Part shown: positions 25,998 through 41,500 of the stretch, in pieces
Numbering within the stretch: the stretch's first letter is position 1
How the letters are laid out: each line of letters starts with the position of its first letter
DNA from: Polaromonas sp.
GTDB taxonomy: Bacteria > Pseudomonadota > Gammaproteobacteria > Burkholderiales > Burkholderiaceae
Length of the DNA stretch: 57,751 nt
NCBI GenBank assembly: GCA_013823505.1
Contig: PNMH01000015.1
Span: forward strand, 1-57,751
Direction of reading: 5' to 3'
Program-made: the position numbers and the translations under genes
The notes under the pieces: model-generated
What the model was told of the DNA's origin: nothing
Databases searched by the model: none
Seen by the model: the letters and a program-made list of their open reading frames with translations, nothing else

Positions 25998-26782
25998 GCT
26001 TTTTCCGGTTTGATCGCCGGGCTGCGCGACATGGCCCAGCCCCATAACTTCTGCATCGGCGTCGGAAACGCCATGATCACGTGTTCCACGATGGCCAGAC
26101 CCAGCAGGGCCGCCAGCAAGACCCAGCCGGTGGTGATGACCGCCGAGCCGCTGGACACCTGCCACACCATCCAGGCCCACAAAGCACACGACACACCCAC
26201 CGTGAGGAAATAAAACAGCGTGAGCGGACCGCGTTTGAAGTAGCTCGCGAGGTACACCAGGTGGCGGGGCAGGTACTGCTCGCCGGTCTCGGGCACGCCC
26301 AGAAACAGGTTCATCTTGGCCGAGAAACGCATGCACCACAGCAAGGCAAAGGTGCAGATCGCCACGTGACCGGGCTCGCCCTGCTGCATCCACAGCAGCG
26401 CGCCGAAGTTGGCCAGCAAGGCCAGTTCGTGCCAGATCACGGCTTGGGCCGATTGCGTGAAGCGGGTCCAGCCGCGCACACCTGGCTGCAGCGGCCCCCG
26501 GCGCGGGCCGGTGAGCCAGCCGGTGAGAAAAGCCATTTCGTGCCAGCTCCACATCACGATCACGCTGGCAAAGGCCAGGTACGCGCTGCCCACGGTGTGG
26601 TCCTGCATGCTGAGCTGGGTGGTCCACAGGCTGCCGAGCAGCAGCAGACTCAGGACACCCAGCGTCCAAGGAAAGGTGGTGGGCGCCCTTCGCACCAGCC
26701 ACAAGATGGCACCCGTGCCGAACCACCAGCACAGCAGCGCAAACAGCGCGGGCGCTGCCACGGAGCTGGAGAGTTCGGTCAT
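25994..26782 (-). CDS. puhE: Photosynthetic complex assembly protein PuhE
   Basis: A 262-residue polytopic protein of about seven spans matching the PuhE family ('photosynthetic complex assembly protein 2'), with 'VIVMWSWHEMAFLTGWLTGPRR' region and 'LLWCMRFSAKMNLFLGVPE'. It is required for normal reaction-centre/light-harvesting assembly in Rhodobacter. The ATG at 26782 is chosen over an upstream TTG. It starts 19 nt after acsF, and its stop overlaps the crtI start. Confidence 0.9.
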   Translation of the reverse strand: MTELSSSVAAPALFALLCWWFGTGAILWLVRRAPTTFPWTLGVLSLLLLGSLWTTQLSMQDHTVGSAYLAFASVIVMWSWHEMAFLTGWLTGPRRGPLQPGVRGWTRFTQSAQAVIWHELALLANFGALLWMQQGEPGHVAICTFALLWCMRFSAKMNLFLGVPETGEQYLPRHLVYLASYFKRGPLTLFYFLTVGVSCALWAWMVWQVSSGSAVITTGWVLLAALLGLAIVEHVIMAFPTPMQKLWGWAMSRSPAIKPEKA

Positions 26783-26801
26783 GGCTGGCAACGGTGCCGG
26801 C

Positions 26802-27917
26802 TTACCAGACCGGTTCCATGCGGATCGTCTGCGGCAACGCCTGCTTTTTCACCGGCAACAGGTACAGCCGGCCAAACGTGAACGCGGCCTGAACCGCACA
26901 GCCGGCCACTTGCAGCTTGCCCACCAGGCCACCGCGCGTCTTCGCCCGGTCGGCCGCCAGCGAGATCTTCAGCAGGCGCTCCAGTCCGCCGCGGAAGGCC
27001 GGGTTGTCGATGTCCACCTCGACCGGAAACACCTGGCGGCAGATGTCGTTGGTGATGCGGAACACCTCATAGTCGTAGGTGGTGGACTCCAGGCCCATGG
27101 CCTCGTGCAGCAGTGGGCGCGTGTGGTCACGCACGTACATGGTGGCGTACACCGCCAGGATGAAAAACCGGATCCAGAGCTTGTTCACGCCTTGCAGCAG
27201 CTCAGGCTGCGAACGCATGATCAGCGCAAACGATTCACCGTGGCGAAACTCGTCGTTGCACCAGCGCTCGAACCAGCGAAAGATGGGGTGGAAACGCTTG
27301 TCGGGGTGGCGCTCCAACTGGCGGAAGATGGTGATGTAGCGCGCATAGCCGATCTTCTCGCTGAGGTAGGTGGCGTAGAAGATGTACTTGGGCTTGAAGT
27401 AGGTGTAGGCCTTGTTGCGCTTCAGACTGCCCAGGTCGATGCCCAGGTTGAAGTCCTTGAGCGACTGGTTGATGAAGCCGGCGTGGCGCGACTCGTCGCG
27501 CGCCATGTAGGTCATCAGCTGCTTGATGTCGGGGTTGCTGATGTTCTTGCGGATCTCGTTGTAGAGGATGCACCCGGAGAACTCCGAGGTCAGCGAACTG
27601 ATGAGGAAGTCCAGGAACTCCTGGCGCATCTCGGGCGAGAGCTGGGGCATGAGGGTGCGCACCTCTTCAGCGAACGCGGCGTCGCGCTGGAAGTGGTCGT
27701 GGTTGTTGTCGCCCTCGTACTCCTTCATCATCACGTCCCAGTCGGCCCGAACGCTGGACACATCGAGTGCGTCCATGGCCTTGAAATCGGTGGTGTAGAA
27801 GCGCGGGGAGAGCATGGTGCTCTTCACGGCCTTGGCGTTGGCGTCTTCGGCGCTTTCCACCGTGTCCATGAGCAGGGCAACGTGATCGATCTCGGCGCTG
27901 GCGTTGGGGGTGTTCAT
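26802..27917 (-). CDS. acsF: Aerobic Mg-protoporphyrin IX monomethyl ester cyclase
   Basis: A 371-residue diiron oxygenase that forms the isocyclic ring of bacteriochlorophyll using O2. Iron-ligand motifs are visible: '[11 protein letters not shown]', '[10 protein letters not shown]' and '[10 protein letters not shown]'. The ATG at 27917 has AGGAGA 5-6 nt upstream; the longer frame upstream is the puhC shadow. The anaerobic radical-SAM cyclase BchE is not present in the window, so ring formation here is oxygen-dependent as far as one can see. Confidence 0.97.
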   Translation of the reverse strand: MNTPNASAEIDHVALLMDTVESAEDANAKAVKSTMLSPRFYTTDFKAMDALDVSSVRADWDVMMKEYEGDNNHDHFQRDAAFAEEVRTLMPQLSPEMRQEFLDFLISSLTSEFSGCILYNEIRKNISNPDIKQLMTYMARDESRHAGFINQSLKDFNLGIDLGSLKRNKAYTYFKPKYIFYATYLSEKIGYARYITIFRQLERHPDKRFHPIFRWFERWCNDEFRHGESFALIMRSQPELLQGVNKLWIRFFILAVYATMYVRDHTRPLLHEAMGLESTTYDYEVFRITNDICRQVFPVEVDIDNPAFRGGLERLLKISLAADRAKTRGGLVGKLQVAGCAVQAAFTFGRLYLLPVKKQALPQTIRMEPVW

Positions 27918-27943
27918 CGTTGTCTCCTGAAGGTGACGGGGGT

Positions 27944-28402
27944 TCATGAAGCGGGCTTGGCCCACTGCAACTGAGAAAACACGGCCGAGTTGGTGGGCCC
28001 GAACGACTCCAGGCTCAGGCGCTGGCCGGTGGCGGTGTCCAGCAGGGTGATGCGACCGTCCACATGGCCAGTCAGCTGGAACGGCAGGTCGGGGTTCATG
28101 CCGCTGCGCTTGCGCTCGCGGTTGAGCGCGCGCAGGCTGCCGCGCAGAAAGCCCTGCTCGCCCTGGAAGCGCGCCACTTCCTGCCTGGTGCCCGCGTCGA
28201 GCACCGCGATGTCGCCGTTGGCCTGGCCCACGAACGACAACTGGCGCTCCCACTGCACGGCCTCGGTGGGCTGGGGTGGGGCTGCGCCATAGACCTTCAT
28301 CTGCAGCGTCACGCCGCACAGGACCACCAGCAGAAAAATGCCCAGCGCCCAGATGGGCCAGGGCGTGTCGGTGCCCAGGGGTGAGGGGTGGTGCGTGTTC
28401 AT
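27944..28402 (-). CDS. puhC: Photosynthetic complex assembly protein PuhC
   Basis: A 152-residue protein with one N-terminal membrane anchor (about 15-37) and a periplasmic domain containing '[18 protein letters not shown]' and '[29 protein letters not shown]' region, as in the PuhC family. It supports reorganisation and assembly of the core complex. It lies 19 nt after puhB and 26 nt before acsF in the same transcript. Confidence 0.88.
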   Translation of the reverse strand: MNTHHPSPLGTDTPWPIWALGIFLLVVLCGVTLQMKVYGAAPPQPTEAVQWERQLSFVGQANGDIAVLDAGTRQEVARFQGEQGFLRGSLRALNRERKRSGMNPDLPFQLTGHVDGRITLLDTATGQRLSLESFGPTNSAVFSQLQWAKPAS

Positions 28403-28421
28403 GGCGGCTCTCCGGGGTGGC

Positions 28422-29093
28422 TCAGGCGGTGGCGGTGGATATCTCGCGCTCGCGCGGCTGGCGCACAGGCGCAGGCGTCTGCTCGGTGGTGCCCAGGATG
28501 GCCAGCGTGTCGGTGTTCTGCGCCGTCCAGGCCTGCAGGACCAGGGCGCCGATCTTTTGCGCGTCGGGCACGCAACGCAAGCTGGGCTGAGGCTGCTTCA
28601 GCAGCCACGGCCGTGCGTGGGGCCAGAGGTTCAGGTAGGCAATGCGGTCCTCACCCTTGAGCGTGAGCGCGATGTCGCCGTGGCCACCGGCCTGCGGGCG
28701 GATGGCGGCGGCGGCCAGCTTGCGCAGCGGCAGGTTGAAGGTGAGCGTGAGCACGATGCCGACGCGCATGAGGATGCGGCGGTCGGTCAGGGTGTAGACG
28801 GTGGTGCGGGCGGAGAACCAGGCGGTGAGCGAGAGCAGGCCCAAGGCCACCGAAGCCAGCACGGCGCTCGTGAGCAGCGGCATCAAGACCGCGCCGCCGG
28901 GTTCACCCAGCAGGTACAGCCACTGCAGACCGAGCATGCCCGCGAAGTAGATGGCCAGCTTGCGCACATGGAAGGCATGGATGGCCAGGGTGAGAAAGTC
29001 GGGGCTGCCTTGCCAGAGCAGGCGCTCGCCCTGCGGCAGCGGCTCCGGCAGACCGGGCGCGGCCTCGAACTCGTGTTCGTGGTGCGCGTTCAC
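28422..29093 (-). CDS. puhB: Photosynthetic complex assembly protein PuhB
   Basis: A 223-residue membrane protein with three spans in the first half and a PH-like domain from about residue 85 ('RTTVYTLTDRRILMRVG'). It corresponds to PuhB, a reaction-centre assembly factor. The start is GTG at 29093, whose bases overlap the puhA TGA (GTGA). The first residues are read 'NAHHEHEFEAAPGLPEP'. Confidence 0.9.
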   Translation of the reverse strand: MNAHHEHEFEAAPGLPEPLPQGERLLWQGSPDFLTLAIHAFHVRKLAIYFAGMLGLQWLYLLGEPGGAVLMPLLTSAVLASVALGLLSLTAWFSARTTVYTLTDRRILMRVGIVLTLTFNLPLRKLAAAAIRPQAGGHGDIALTLKGEDRIAYLNLWPHARPWLLKQPQPSLRCVPDAQKIGALVLQAWTAQNTDTLAILGTTEQTPAPVRQPREREISTATA

Positions 29094-29848
29094 AGCAGCG
29101 GCTCCATGCGGTCGGGCGTGGCGTAGAGCAGACCGCCGCCGTAATAGGCCATGATCTTTTCCTCTTCGAGCAACGTCACCTGATCGGGATTGCGCGTCTT
29201 GGGCACGTTGGCAAACTGCTCGGCCAGGATGGCATGCACGCTCACACCGTCCTTGCGGATGCGCGAGAAATTCACCGGCAGCAACACCGAGCCGCCGCTC
29301 TTGAGATCGACCTCGATGTAGCGGAACATCATCTCCGCCTTGTCGACCCACATGTCGCGCACCACACCGGCCACGGCCTTGTCGGCGCCATACACCGGCA
29401 GGCCGCGCGGATCGGTGTCCTGACGGGCCACGCCGTGGTCGGCGGCGGCGCGCAAGGGAACGATCTTGGCTTCACCTTCGTGCGTCATGTCGGGGTGATC
29501 GGCGCGTGCTGCCCAGGCGCCCGGGCCAACACCGGCGAGCATCGGATCGCCCACCGGGTCCAGCGGCGAGCCAGCCCAGCGGTGGGTGGGCGTGGCCGAA
29601 TACGCACCGTCGGGGCGATTCACGTCGGGCGACAGAAAAGTCCGGCCGTCTTCGAGTTCGTAGGTCTTGGGCGTGACCGTGGGCCAGCCAGGGGTCACCG
29701 GACCGTTTTCACGGCCGGGGTCCATCGGGTAACCCTCGCGGTGGCTCTCCCGCTGGAGGTAGTAGATCAATCCGAAGAAGAAAATCCAGAATGCGTAGAG
29801 CACGAGTTGTGCAACGTCGACGTACTGGGTGATTGCGCCTGTTTCCAT
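29090..29848 (-). CDS. puhA: Photosynthetic reaction centre H subunit
   Basis: A 252-residue protein with a single N-terminal membrane span ('YVDVAQLVLYAFWIFFFGLI') and a cytoplasmic PRC-barrel domain with 'RGLPVYGADKAVAGVVRDMWVD' region, characteristic of the H subunit that caps L and M. AAGGAGAA precedes the ATG. The 75-nt leader between lhaA and puhA carries two adjacent tandem duplications. pufL and pufM are not in this window. Confidence 0.97.
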   Translation of the reverse strand: METGAITQYVDVAQLVLYAFWIFFFGLIYYLQRESHREGYPMDPGRENGPVTPGWPTVTPKTYELEDGRTFLSPDVNRPDGAYSATPTHRWAGSPLDPVGDPMLAGVGPGAWAARADHPDMTHEGEAKIVPLRAAADHGVARQDTDPRGLPVYGADKAVAGVVRDMWVDKAEMMFRYIEVDLKSGGSVLLPVNFSRIRKDGVSVHAILAEQFANVPKTRNPDQVTLLEEEKIMAYYGGGLLYATPDRMEPLL

Positions 29849-29873
29849 GGTGGTTCTCCTTCAATGAGGGCTG

Positions 29874-29921
29874 GCTCGGTGACTCGCTCGGTGACTCTTG
29901 TTCAACGCTGGTTCAACGCTG
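29874..29921. repeat. Paired tandem duplications in the lhaA-puhA gap
   Basis: GCTCGGTGACTC occurs twice in a row (29874-29885, 29886-29897). Two nt later GTTCAACGCTG also occurs twice in a row (29900-29910, 29911-29921), followed by a partial third copy. The whole gap between lhaA and puhA is largely made of these. Confidence 0.85.
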
Positions 29922-29923
29922 TT

Positions 29924-31345
29924 TCAACCCGGCAACTCGGCCAGGCCAATCGGATGGGGTTTGTGCTCGGCCGCCGAAGACCGGCGCACCAGGGGGCCCA
30001 GCGCGATCAGCACCGCGAAGAGCAAATAGATTTCGAGGTGGAACACGAAGCTGTAGCCCGTGACCGGGGAGTTGAGGACTTCGCCCAGCCAGCCGTTCGT
30101 GGCCAGGCTGGAAACCACGTCGCGCAACACACCGCCAAACGCCATCGACAAGCCACCCGCGGTGGCCTGCACGGCGCCCCAGGCGCCCAGCACCAAGCCG
30201 GTGAGTTCGCGCTCGGGCAGCTCCATCGCGGTCAGCAGCATGCTCACCGAGAACAGGCCACCCGAAAAACCGATGAGGGCCGCACCGAACTGGAACAGGT
30301 GGGGCGAATTCAGGGGGGCCGAGAAGATCACGCACGCAAACGCCGGGAGGCCGAGCAAGGCACCGATGGCGGCCAGGCGGATGGTGTCCAGCCCGCGCGA
30401 CATGAAACGCGCCGACAGCACAAAGGCGAGCAAAGCGCCGCCGGCGCTCATGGCGGTGAGCGAACTCGTGAGGCTCACGTTGAGACCCAGCACCTGGCCG
30501 CCGTAGGGCTCCAGGACGACGTCCTGCATGTTGAAGGCCACGGTGCCCAGGCCCACGGTCCACAGGAAACGTTTGATCTTGGGGATGGCCATGAGCCGCG
30601 CCCAGCTGCGCGAAAAACCGTCGGGCTCGCGGGCACCGCGGCGGGCCTGGCGAGGCTCCTGTTTCCACAGCGAGGTGATGTTGAGCACGGCCACCAGCAC
30701 CGCTGCGCCCTGCACCACTTGCACCAGGCGGGTAGGCGTGAAATCGATCAGCACAAAACCCAGCAGCGCACTGCCCAGGATCATGCCCACCAGCAGCGTG
30801 CTGTAGAGCAAGGCCACCACGCGGGGGCGCTTTTCTTCGGGCGATAGGTCGCTGGCCAGCGCCATGCCGGCGGTCTGGGTGATCTGCATGCCTGCGCCCA
30901 CCAGCAAAAAGGCGAGCGCCGCGCCGATACGCCCGGCCCACACGCTGGCGTCCGTCACGGTCAGCAGCAACAGCGCAAACGGCATGATGGACAAGCCGCC
31001 GAACATGAGCAGCGTGCCGATCCACATGTAAGGCATGCGCTTCAAGCCCAGCGCTGAAGGGTGTGTGTCGCTGCGGTAGCCAATGAGCGCGCGCAGCGGC
31101 GCAAACACCAGCGGCAGCGCCACCGACAGCGCCACCCACCACGCGGGCACGGCCAGCTCGACGATCATCACGCGGTTGAGCGTGCCGACCAGCAGCGCGA
31201 TGGTGATGCCGATGGAGAGCTGGAACATCGAGAGGCGCAGCAGGCGGCCCAGCGGCAAGTCGCTGGAGGCCGCATCCGCGAACGGTGCATACCGCCGGGT
31301 GATGTTCATCGCCCAGGCGGGAGAGAGCATCCGGGTCAGGTTCAC
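29924..31345 (-). CDS. lhaA: LhaA/PucC-family light-harvesting assembly transporter
   Basis: A 473-residue, twelve-span MFS-like protein of the BCD/PucC family ('LSIGITIALLVGTLNRVMIVEL', 'IGYRSDTHPSALGLKRMPYMW'). LhaA aids light-harvesting complex 1 assembly, perhaps by delivering bacteriochlorophyll. The GTG at 31345 overlaps the bchM TGA as GTGA, matching puhB's start. A GTG three codons upstream (31354) is an alternative. A paralogue (bch2-type) lies at 44036. Confidence 0.93.
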   Translation of the reverse strand: MNLTRMLSPAWAMNITRRYAPFADAASSDLPLGRLLRLSMFQLSIGITIALLVGTLNRVMIVELAVPAWWVALSVALPLVFAPLRALIGYRSDTHPSALGLKRMPYMWIGTLLMFGGLSIMPFALLLLTVTDASVWAGRIGAALAFLLVGAGMQITQTAGMALASDLSPEEKRPRVVALLYSTLLVGMILGSALLGFVLIDFTPTRLVQVVQGAAVLVAVLNITSLWKQEPRQARRGAREPDGFSRSWARLMAIPKIKRFLWTVGLGTVAFNMQDVVLEPYGGQVLGLNVSLTSSLTAMSAGGALLAFVLSARFMSRGLDTIRLAAIGALLGLPAFACVIFSAPLNSPHLFQFGAALIGFSGGLFSVSMLLTAMELPERELTGLVLGAWGAVQATAGGLSMAFGGVLRDVVSSLATNGWLGEVLNSPVTGYSFVFHLEIYLLFAVLIALGPLVRRSSAAEHKPHPIGLAELPG

Positions 31346-32055
31346 CGCGTCCACTCCCAGGCTTGTGAGGTGTAGAAGCCGCCGGAGACGCGCTGCGTGC
31401 GCCCCTCGGTCCAGCCGCTGCCGCCCAGACCCTGCAAGAGCAAGGCGCGCAAGCGAGCCTGAGACACCGGGGTGAGCGCGGGCGAGCGGTCGCTGCTCGG
31501 GAAGAAGCGACCCATGGCGTGAGCCACGCTGAGCAGCGGGCTGCTGGGCGCGATGGTGAAGAGCACGCTGCTGCGCGTGCGCCCTGCCAGCCGCTGGATC
31601 GCGTTGGCGATGTCGGGCGTGTCGTAGTGAATGACCGAGTCCATCGCCACCACGTGGTCGAACTCACCGAGTGCGTCATCGAGCATGTCGCCCGAGAGGT
31701 AGGTGATGCTGCCGCTGCGCCCGTTGGGTTGCAGTGTGGCGTTGCGTTCGCGGCCCAGCTGCACGAGGGTGGGCGAGAGGTCGATGGCCACCACCTCGGC
31801 GCCGCGCTGCATCGCTTCCAAAGCCAGGGCTCCAGTGCCGCAACCGGCATCCAGCAGGCGCAGGCCGCGCATGTCTTGCGGCAACCAGCTCAGGAGCGTG
31901 TTGCGCATCTCGTCGCGACCGGCTCGCACCGACGCGCGGATGCGGCCCACCGGCGCATTGGAGGTCAGCCGCTCCCAGGCCTTGGCGGCGGTGCGATCGA
32001 AATAGTTTTCGATCTCCGAGCGGCGCTCGATGTAGTTGGCGTTGGAGGTTTTCAT
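31342..32055 (-). CDS. bchM: Mg-protoporphyrin IX O-methyltransferase
   Basis: A 237-residue SAM-dependent methyltransferase with motif I 'LLDAGCGTGALALEAMQRGA' (about residues 71-90) and 'ENYFDRTAAKAWERL' near the N terminus typical of BchM. It methylates the propionate side chain of Mg-protoporphyrin IX. The ATG at 32055 has GGAGA 5 nt upstream and lies 14 nt after bchL. Confidence 0.96.
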   Translation of the reverse strand: MKTSNANYIERRSEIENYFDRTAAKAWERLTSNAPVGRIRASVRAGRDEMRNTLLSWLPQDMRGLRLLDAGCGTGALALEAMQRGAEVVAIDLSPTLVQLGRERNATLQPNGRSGSITYLSGDMLDDALGEFDHVVAMDSVIHYDTPDIANAIQRLAGRTRSSVLFTIAPSSPLLSVAHAMGRFFPSSDRSPALTPVSQARLRALLLQGLGGSGWTEGRTQRVSGGFYTSQAWEWTR

Positions 32056-32069
32056 CGAATCGTCTCCGC

Positions 32070-36749
<4,680 letters not shown>

Positions 36750-36778
<29 letters not shown>

Positions 36779-38318
36779 ACAGCGTCTCCACGGTGATCAG
36801 GGACACCCCTCGGTCAATGGCGAAACGCTCGGTGTTGCGCTTGGCTTTTCCGCGAACGAAGAAGGGAATCTTTCGCAGTTCTTTTTCGGCATCGAGGCCC
36901 CAGGTGGCCTCTTGCGGGGTGAGGGTCTCGTTGGCGGCTGCCTGCTCCACCGGCGCGACCGGCGCCACCACGGTCTTGGGCGTCACGGCGCCGCCCAGAT
37001 GCGACGGCGCGGCGTCTTCGTGGAACTCGGCGTCGCCGCGGAACATGCCGATCAGGTGTTCTTCCAAGCCCATCATCAGCGGGTGCACCCAGGTGTCGAA
37101 CAACACGTTGGCGCCTTCAAATCCCATCTGCGGCGAGTAGCGCGCGGGAAAGTCCTGCACGTGCACCGGGGCGGAGATCACCGCGCAGGGCACGCCCAGG
37201 CGCTTGGCGATGTGGCGCTCCATCTGTGAGCCCAGCACCAGTTCGGGCTGCAGCTCGGCGATGCGGGCTTCGACTTCCAGGTAGTCGTCGCTGATGAGCG
37301 CTTCCACGCCGTACAGCGCGGCGGCTTCGCGCACTTCGCGGGCGAACTCGCGGCTGTAGGTGCCCAGGCCGACCACGGTGAAACCCATCTCCTGTTCCGC
37401 AATGCGCGCAGCGGCGACCACGTGGGTGGCGTCGCCGAACACGAACACGCGCTTGCTCGTGAGGTAGGTGGAGTCCACCGATTTCGCGTACCAGGGCGCG
37501 CGCGCTTCGGCGTTGGCCAGCACGGCGGTGGGGTCCACGCCGGCCAGCTCGGCCACCTCGGCGATGAAATCGCGCGTGGCGCCCGAACCGATGGGCACGG
37601 TGCGGGTGGACGGCTGGCCAAACGTGCGCTTGAGCCAGCCTGCGGCGACGTTCGCGATCTCGGGGTAGAGCACCACGTTGAAATCGGCATCGCCCAGGCG
37701 GGCCATGTCGGCGGGTGAGGCACCCAAGGGCGCGGTCACGTTGATGTCCACACCCATCTCGCGCAACAGGCCCGAAATCTCGCGCAGGTCGTCGCGGTGG
37801 CGAAAGCCCAGCGCAGCGGGGCCGAGGATGTTGCAGCGGGCGCGCTGGCCGGCTTCGCGCGGGGCGCGCTTGACGCTGGTGTCGGCCAGGTTGCGCACCA
37901 TCTGGTAGAAGGTTTCGGATGCGCCCCAGTTTTCCTTGCGCTGGTACGACGGCAGCTCCAGCGCCACCACCGGCACCGGCAGATCGAGCGCCTTGCACAG
38001 GCCACCCGGGTCGTCCTGGATCAACTCGGCGGTGCACGAGGAACCGACCATCATGGCCTGCGGCTTGAAGCGCGCATAGGCCTCGCGTGCCGCGTTCTTG
38101 AACAGCTCGGCGGTGTCGCCACCCAGATCACGCGCCTGGAAGGTGGTGTAGGTCACCGGAGGGCGCTTGGCGTTGCGCTCGATCATGGTGAACAGCAGGT
38201 CGGCGTAGGTGTCGCCCTGCGGCGCGTGCAGCACGTAGTGCACGTCCTTCATCGCGGTGGCGATGCGCATCGCGCCCACGTGGGGCGGGCCTTCGTAAGT
38301 CCAGAGCGTGAGTTGCAT
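36750..38318 (-). CDS. bchB: Dark protochlorophyllide reductase subunit BchB
   Basis: A 522-residue NifK-like catalytic subunit. D36 ('[12 protein letters not shown]') matches the unusual Asp ligand of the BchN-BchB [4Fe-4S] cluster in Rhodobacter. Cys in '[18 protein letters not shown]' and the C-terminal helix bundle ('[21 protein letters not shown]' region) are also typical. It reduces ring D of protochlorophyllide without light. It lies 20 nt after bchN and overlaps bchH. Confidence 0.97.
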
Positions 38319-38338
38319 GGTGGTGTGCCGTTGATGCG

Positions 38339-40202
<1,864 letters not shown>

Positions 40203-40219
40203 GGATCTCGCTTGGGTCC

Positions 40220-40248
40220 AATTTAGATGCTGGCGCGCATTGTGTCAA
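40220..40248 (-). promoter_or_regulatory. Predicted sigma70-like promoter of the bchF operon
   Basis: On the minus strand a perfect -35 TTGACA (40248-40243), a 17-nt spacer and TAAATT (40225-40220, 4/6 match to TATAAT) precede bchF by about 18 nt from the -10. The -35 is the left half of a PpsR-type operator, so repressor binding would block it. Confidence 0.65.
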
Positions 40249-40276
40249 CTTAACTTGACGTATTTTTTAATTGACA
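40243..40276. promoter_or_regulatory. Two overlapping PpsR/CrtJ-type operators
   Basis: TGTCAACTTAACTTGACG (40243-40260) and CGTATTTTTTAATTGACA (40259-40276) each fit TGT-N12-ACA with one mismatch, and they overlap by two bases. The first covers the bchF -35, the second the aerR -35. PpsR is encoded just downstream of aerR. Confidence 0.7.
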
Positions 40277-40299
40277 CTCGCAGACGACCCCGGTAAAGT
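40271..40299 (+). promoter_or_regulatory. Predicted sigma70-like promoter of aerR-ppsR
   Basis: Perfect -35 TTGACA (40271-40276), 17-nt spacer, TAAAGT (40294-40299; 4/6). It would leave a leader of about 200 nt to the aerR ATG, which is open in the aerR frame from a TTG at 40325. No other gene lies in this 302-bp divergent region. Confidence 0.6.
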
Positions 40300-40504
40300 T
40301 TTTCTGAAGGTCTTTTGAAATGTTTTGACGCACCCGGTTGACAGCAGTACAACGCGTTCCAGGTTCCTGACCTCCAGCCCAACGGCCGACCGGTCAGCCC
40401 CTGACGAACAGCACCCCGCAATTTCTGATCTCGTAAGACAAGCTCCGGCAATCACCGTGGCCCCTGCGTATCGGCACAGCGCGAAAGCGCCAGGAGACAG
40501 GCAC

Positions 40505-41452
40505 ATGGGCTCTTATTCCCGGCAGACGTCGGCCTCAGAGACAGAACTCTTTGTCACGCCGCCCCTTGATGGGTGGGCCGAATCGGCTTGCAGCCCATCC
40601 AGCACACCGGGCATCGACGACCTCTTGCGCACGGACACCACGGAAGCCTCCAACGACGACGGCTTGCGCTCGGTTTTGCTGGCCAAGGCGGTGGAGTACG
40701 AAATCATTCCCCGGCTGATGCTGGCCCACCGGGTTCAGCGCGAGGGCCTCGCCCTGCCCCTGTCTGAAGGCGAGCATGTGGCCCGGGAAGACGTGATCCC
40801 TTTTGCCGAGCTGGTGCTCCACGGGGACGATGCCGCGTTGCGCGGCTTTGTGGCTGCCCTTCGCGATCGGGGTGTCCCGATTGAATCGGTGTTCCTGGAT
40901 CTGCTCGCGCCTGTGGCCCGCTATTTGGGCGAATTGTGGGAACGCGATCTGTGCAGCTTCACCGAGGTCACCGTGGGTCTGGGCCGCCTGCAGCAACTGC
41001 TGCGCGAAAACAGCGCCGCGTTTGCCCAGTTCGACCGCCAAGGCGTCCGGGTGGACGCGCGGCGCGTGCTGCTCATCCCCTGCCCTGGCGAGCAGCACAC
41101 CTTCGGCCTGTCATTGGTGGGCGAGTTCTTTCATCGCGCCGGCTGGGAGGTGGTGACGAGCTTTGTGTCGTCGGAAGGTGCGCCCGCCATGGCGCAGAAA
41201 GACTGGTACGACGTGGTGGGTTTTTCGCTGGCCTGCGAAACCGGCATCGAGCGCCTGAGCGAGACCATGAGCCAGGTCCGCAAGAAAAGCCTCAACCCCG
41301 GCGTCTCTATAATTGCCGGTGGTGCAATCTTTGGTTTACACCCGGAGTTCGGCCATCAAATCCCCGCCGATGCCATCATCACCGATGGCCCCTCTGCACC
41401 GGCCCTGGCTGAAAAATTGCTGGCCGACAGACTGGAGCGGCGCCAGGCTTGA
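40505..41452 (+). CDS. aerR: AerR/PpaA-type cobalamin-binding antirepressor
   Basis: A 315-residue protein. A helical domain (about 95-190) precedes a B12-binding domain (about 195-315) with 'EQHTFGLSLVGEFFHRAGWEV', 'VGFSLACETGIERL' and 'VSIIAGGAIFG'. AerR/PpaA binds cobalamin with light and antagonises PpsR/CrtJ. AGGAGA lies 7 nt before the ATG at 40505. An in-frame TTG at 40325 could add 60 residues. It sits directly upstream of ppsR (48 nt), the conserved arrangement in purple bacteria. Confidence 0.93.
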   Translation: MGSYSRQTSASETELFVTPPLDGWAESACSPSSTPGIDDLLRTDTTEASNDDGLRSVLLAKAVEYEIIPRLMLAHRVQREGLALPLSEGEHVAREDVIPFAELVLHGDDAALRGFVAALRDRGVPIESVFLDLLAPVARYLGELWERDLCSFTEVTVGLGRLQQLLRENSAAFAQFDRQGVRVDARRVLLIPCPGEQHTFGLSLVGEFFHRAGWEVVTSFVSSEGAPAMAQKDWYDVVGFSLACETGIERLSETMSQVRKKSLNPGVSIIAGGAIFGLHPEFGHQIPADAIITDGPSAPALAEKLLADRLERRQA

Positions 41453-41500
41453 TGCTCGTTCACCTCCATAGTGATTTTGCTAGCAACACGAAAGTCCAAC

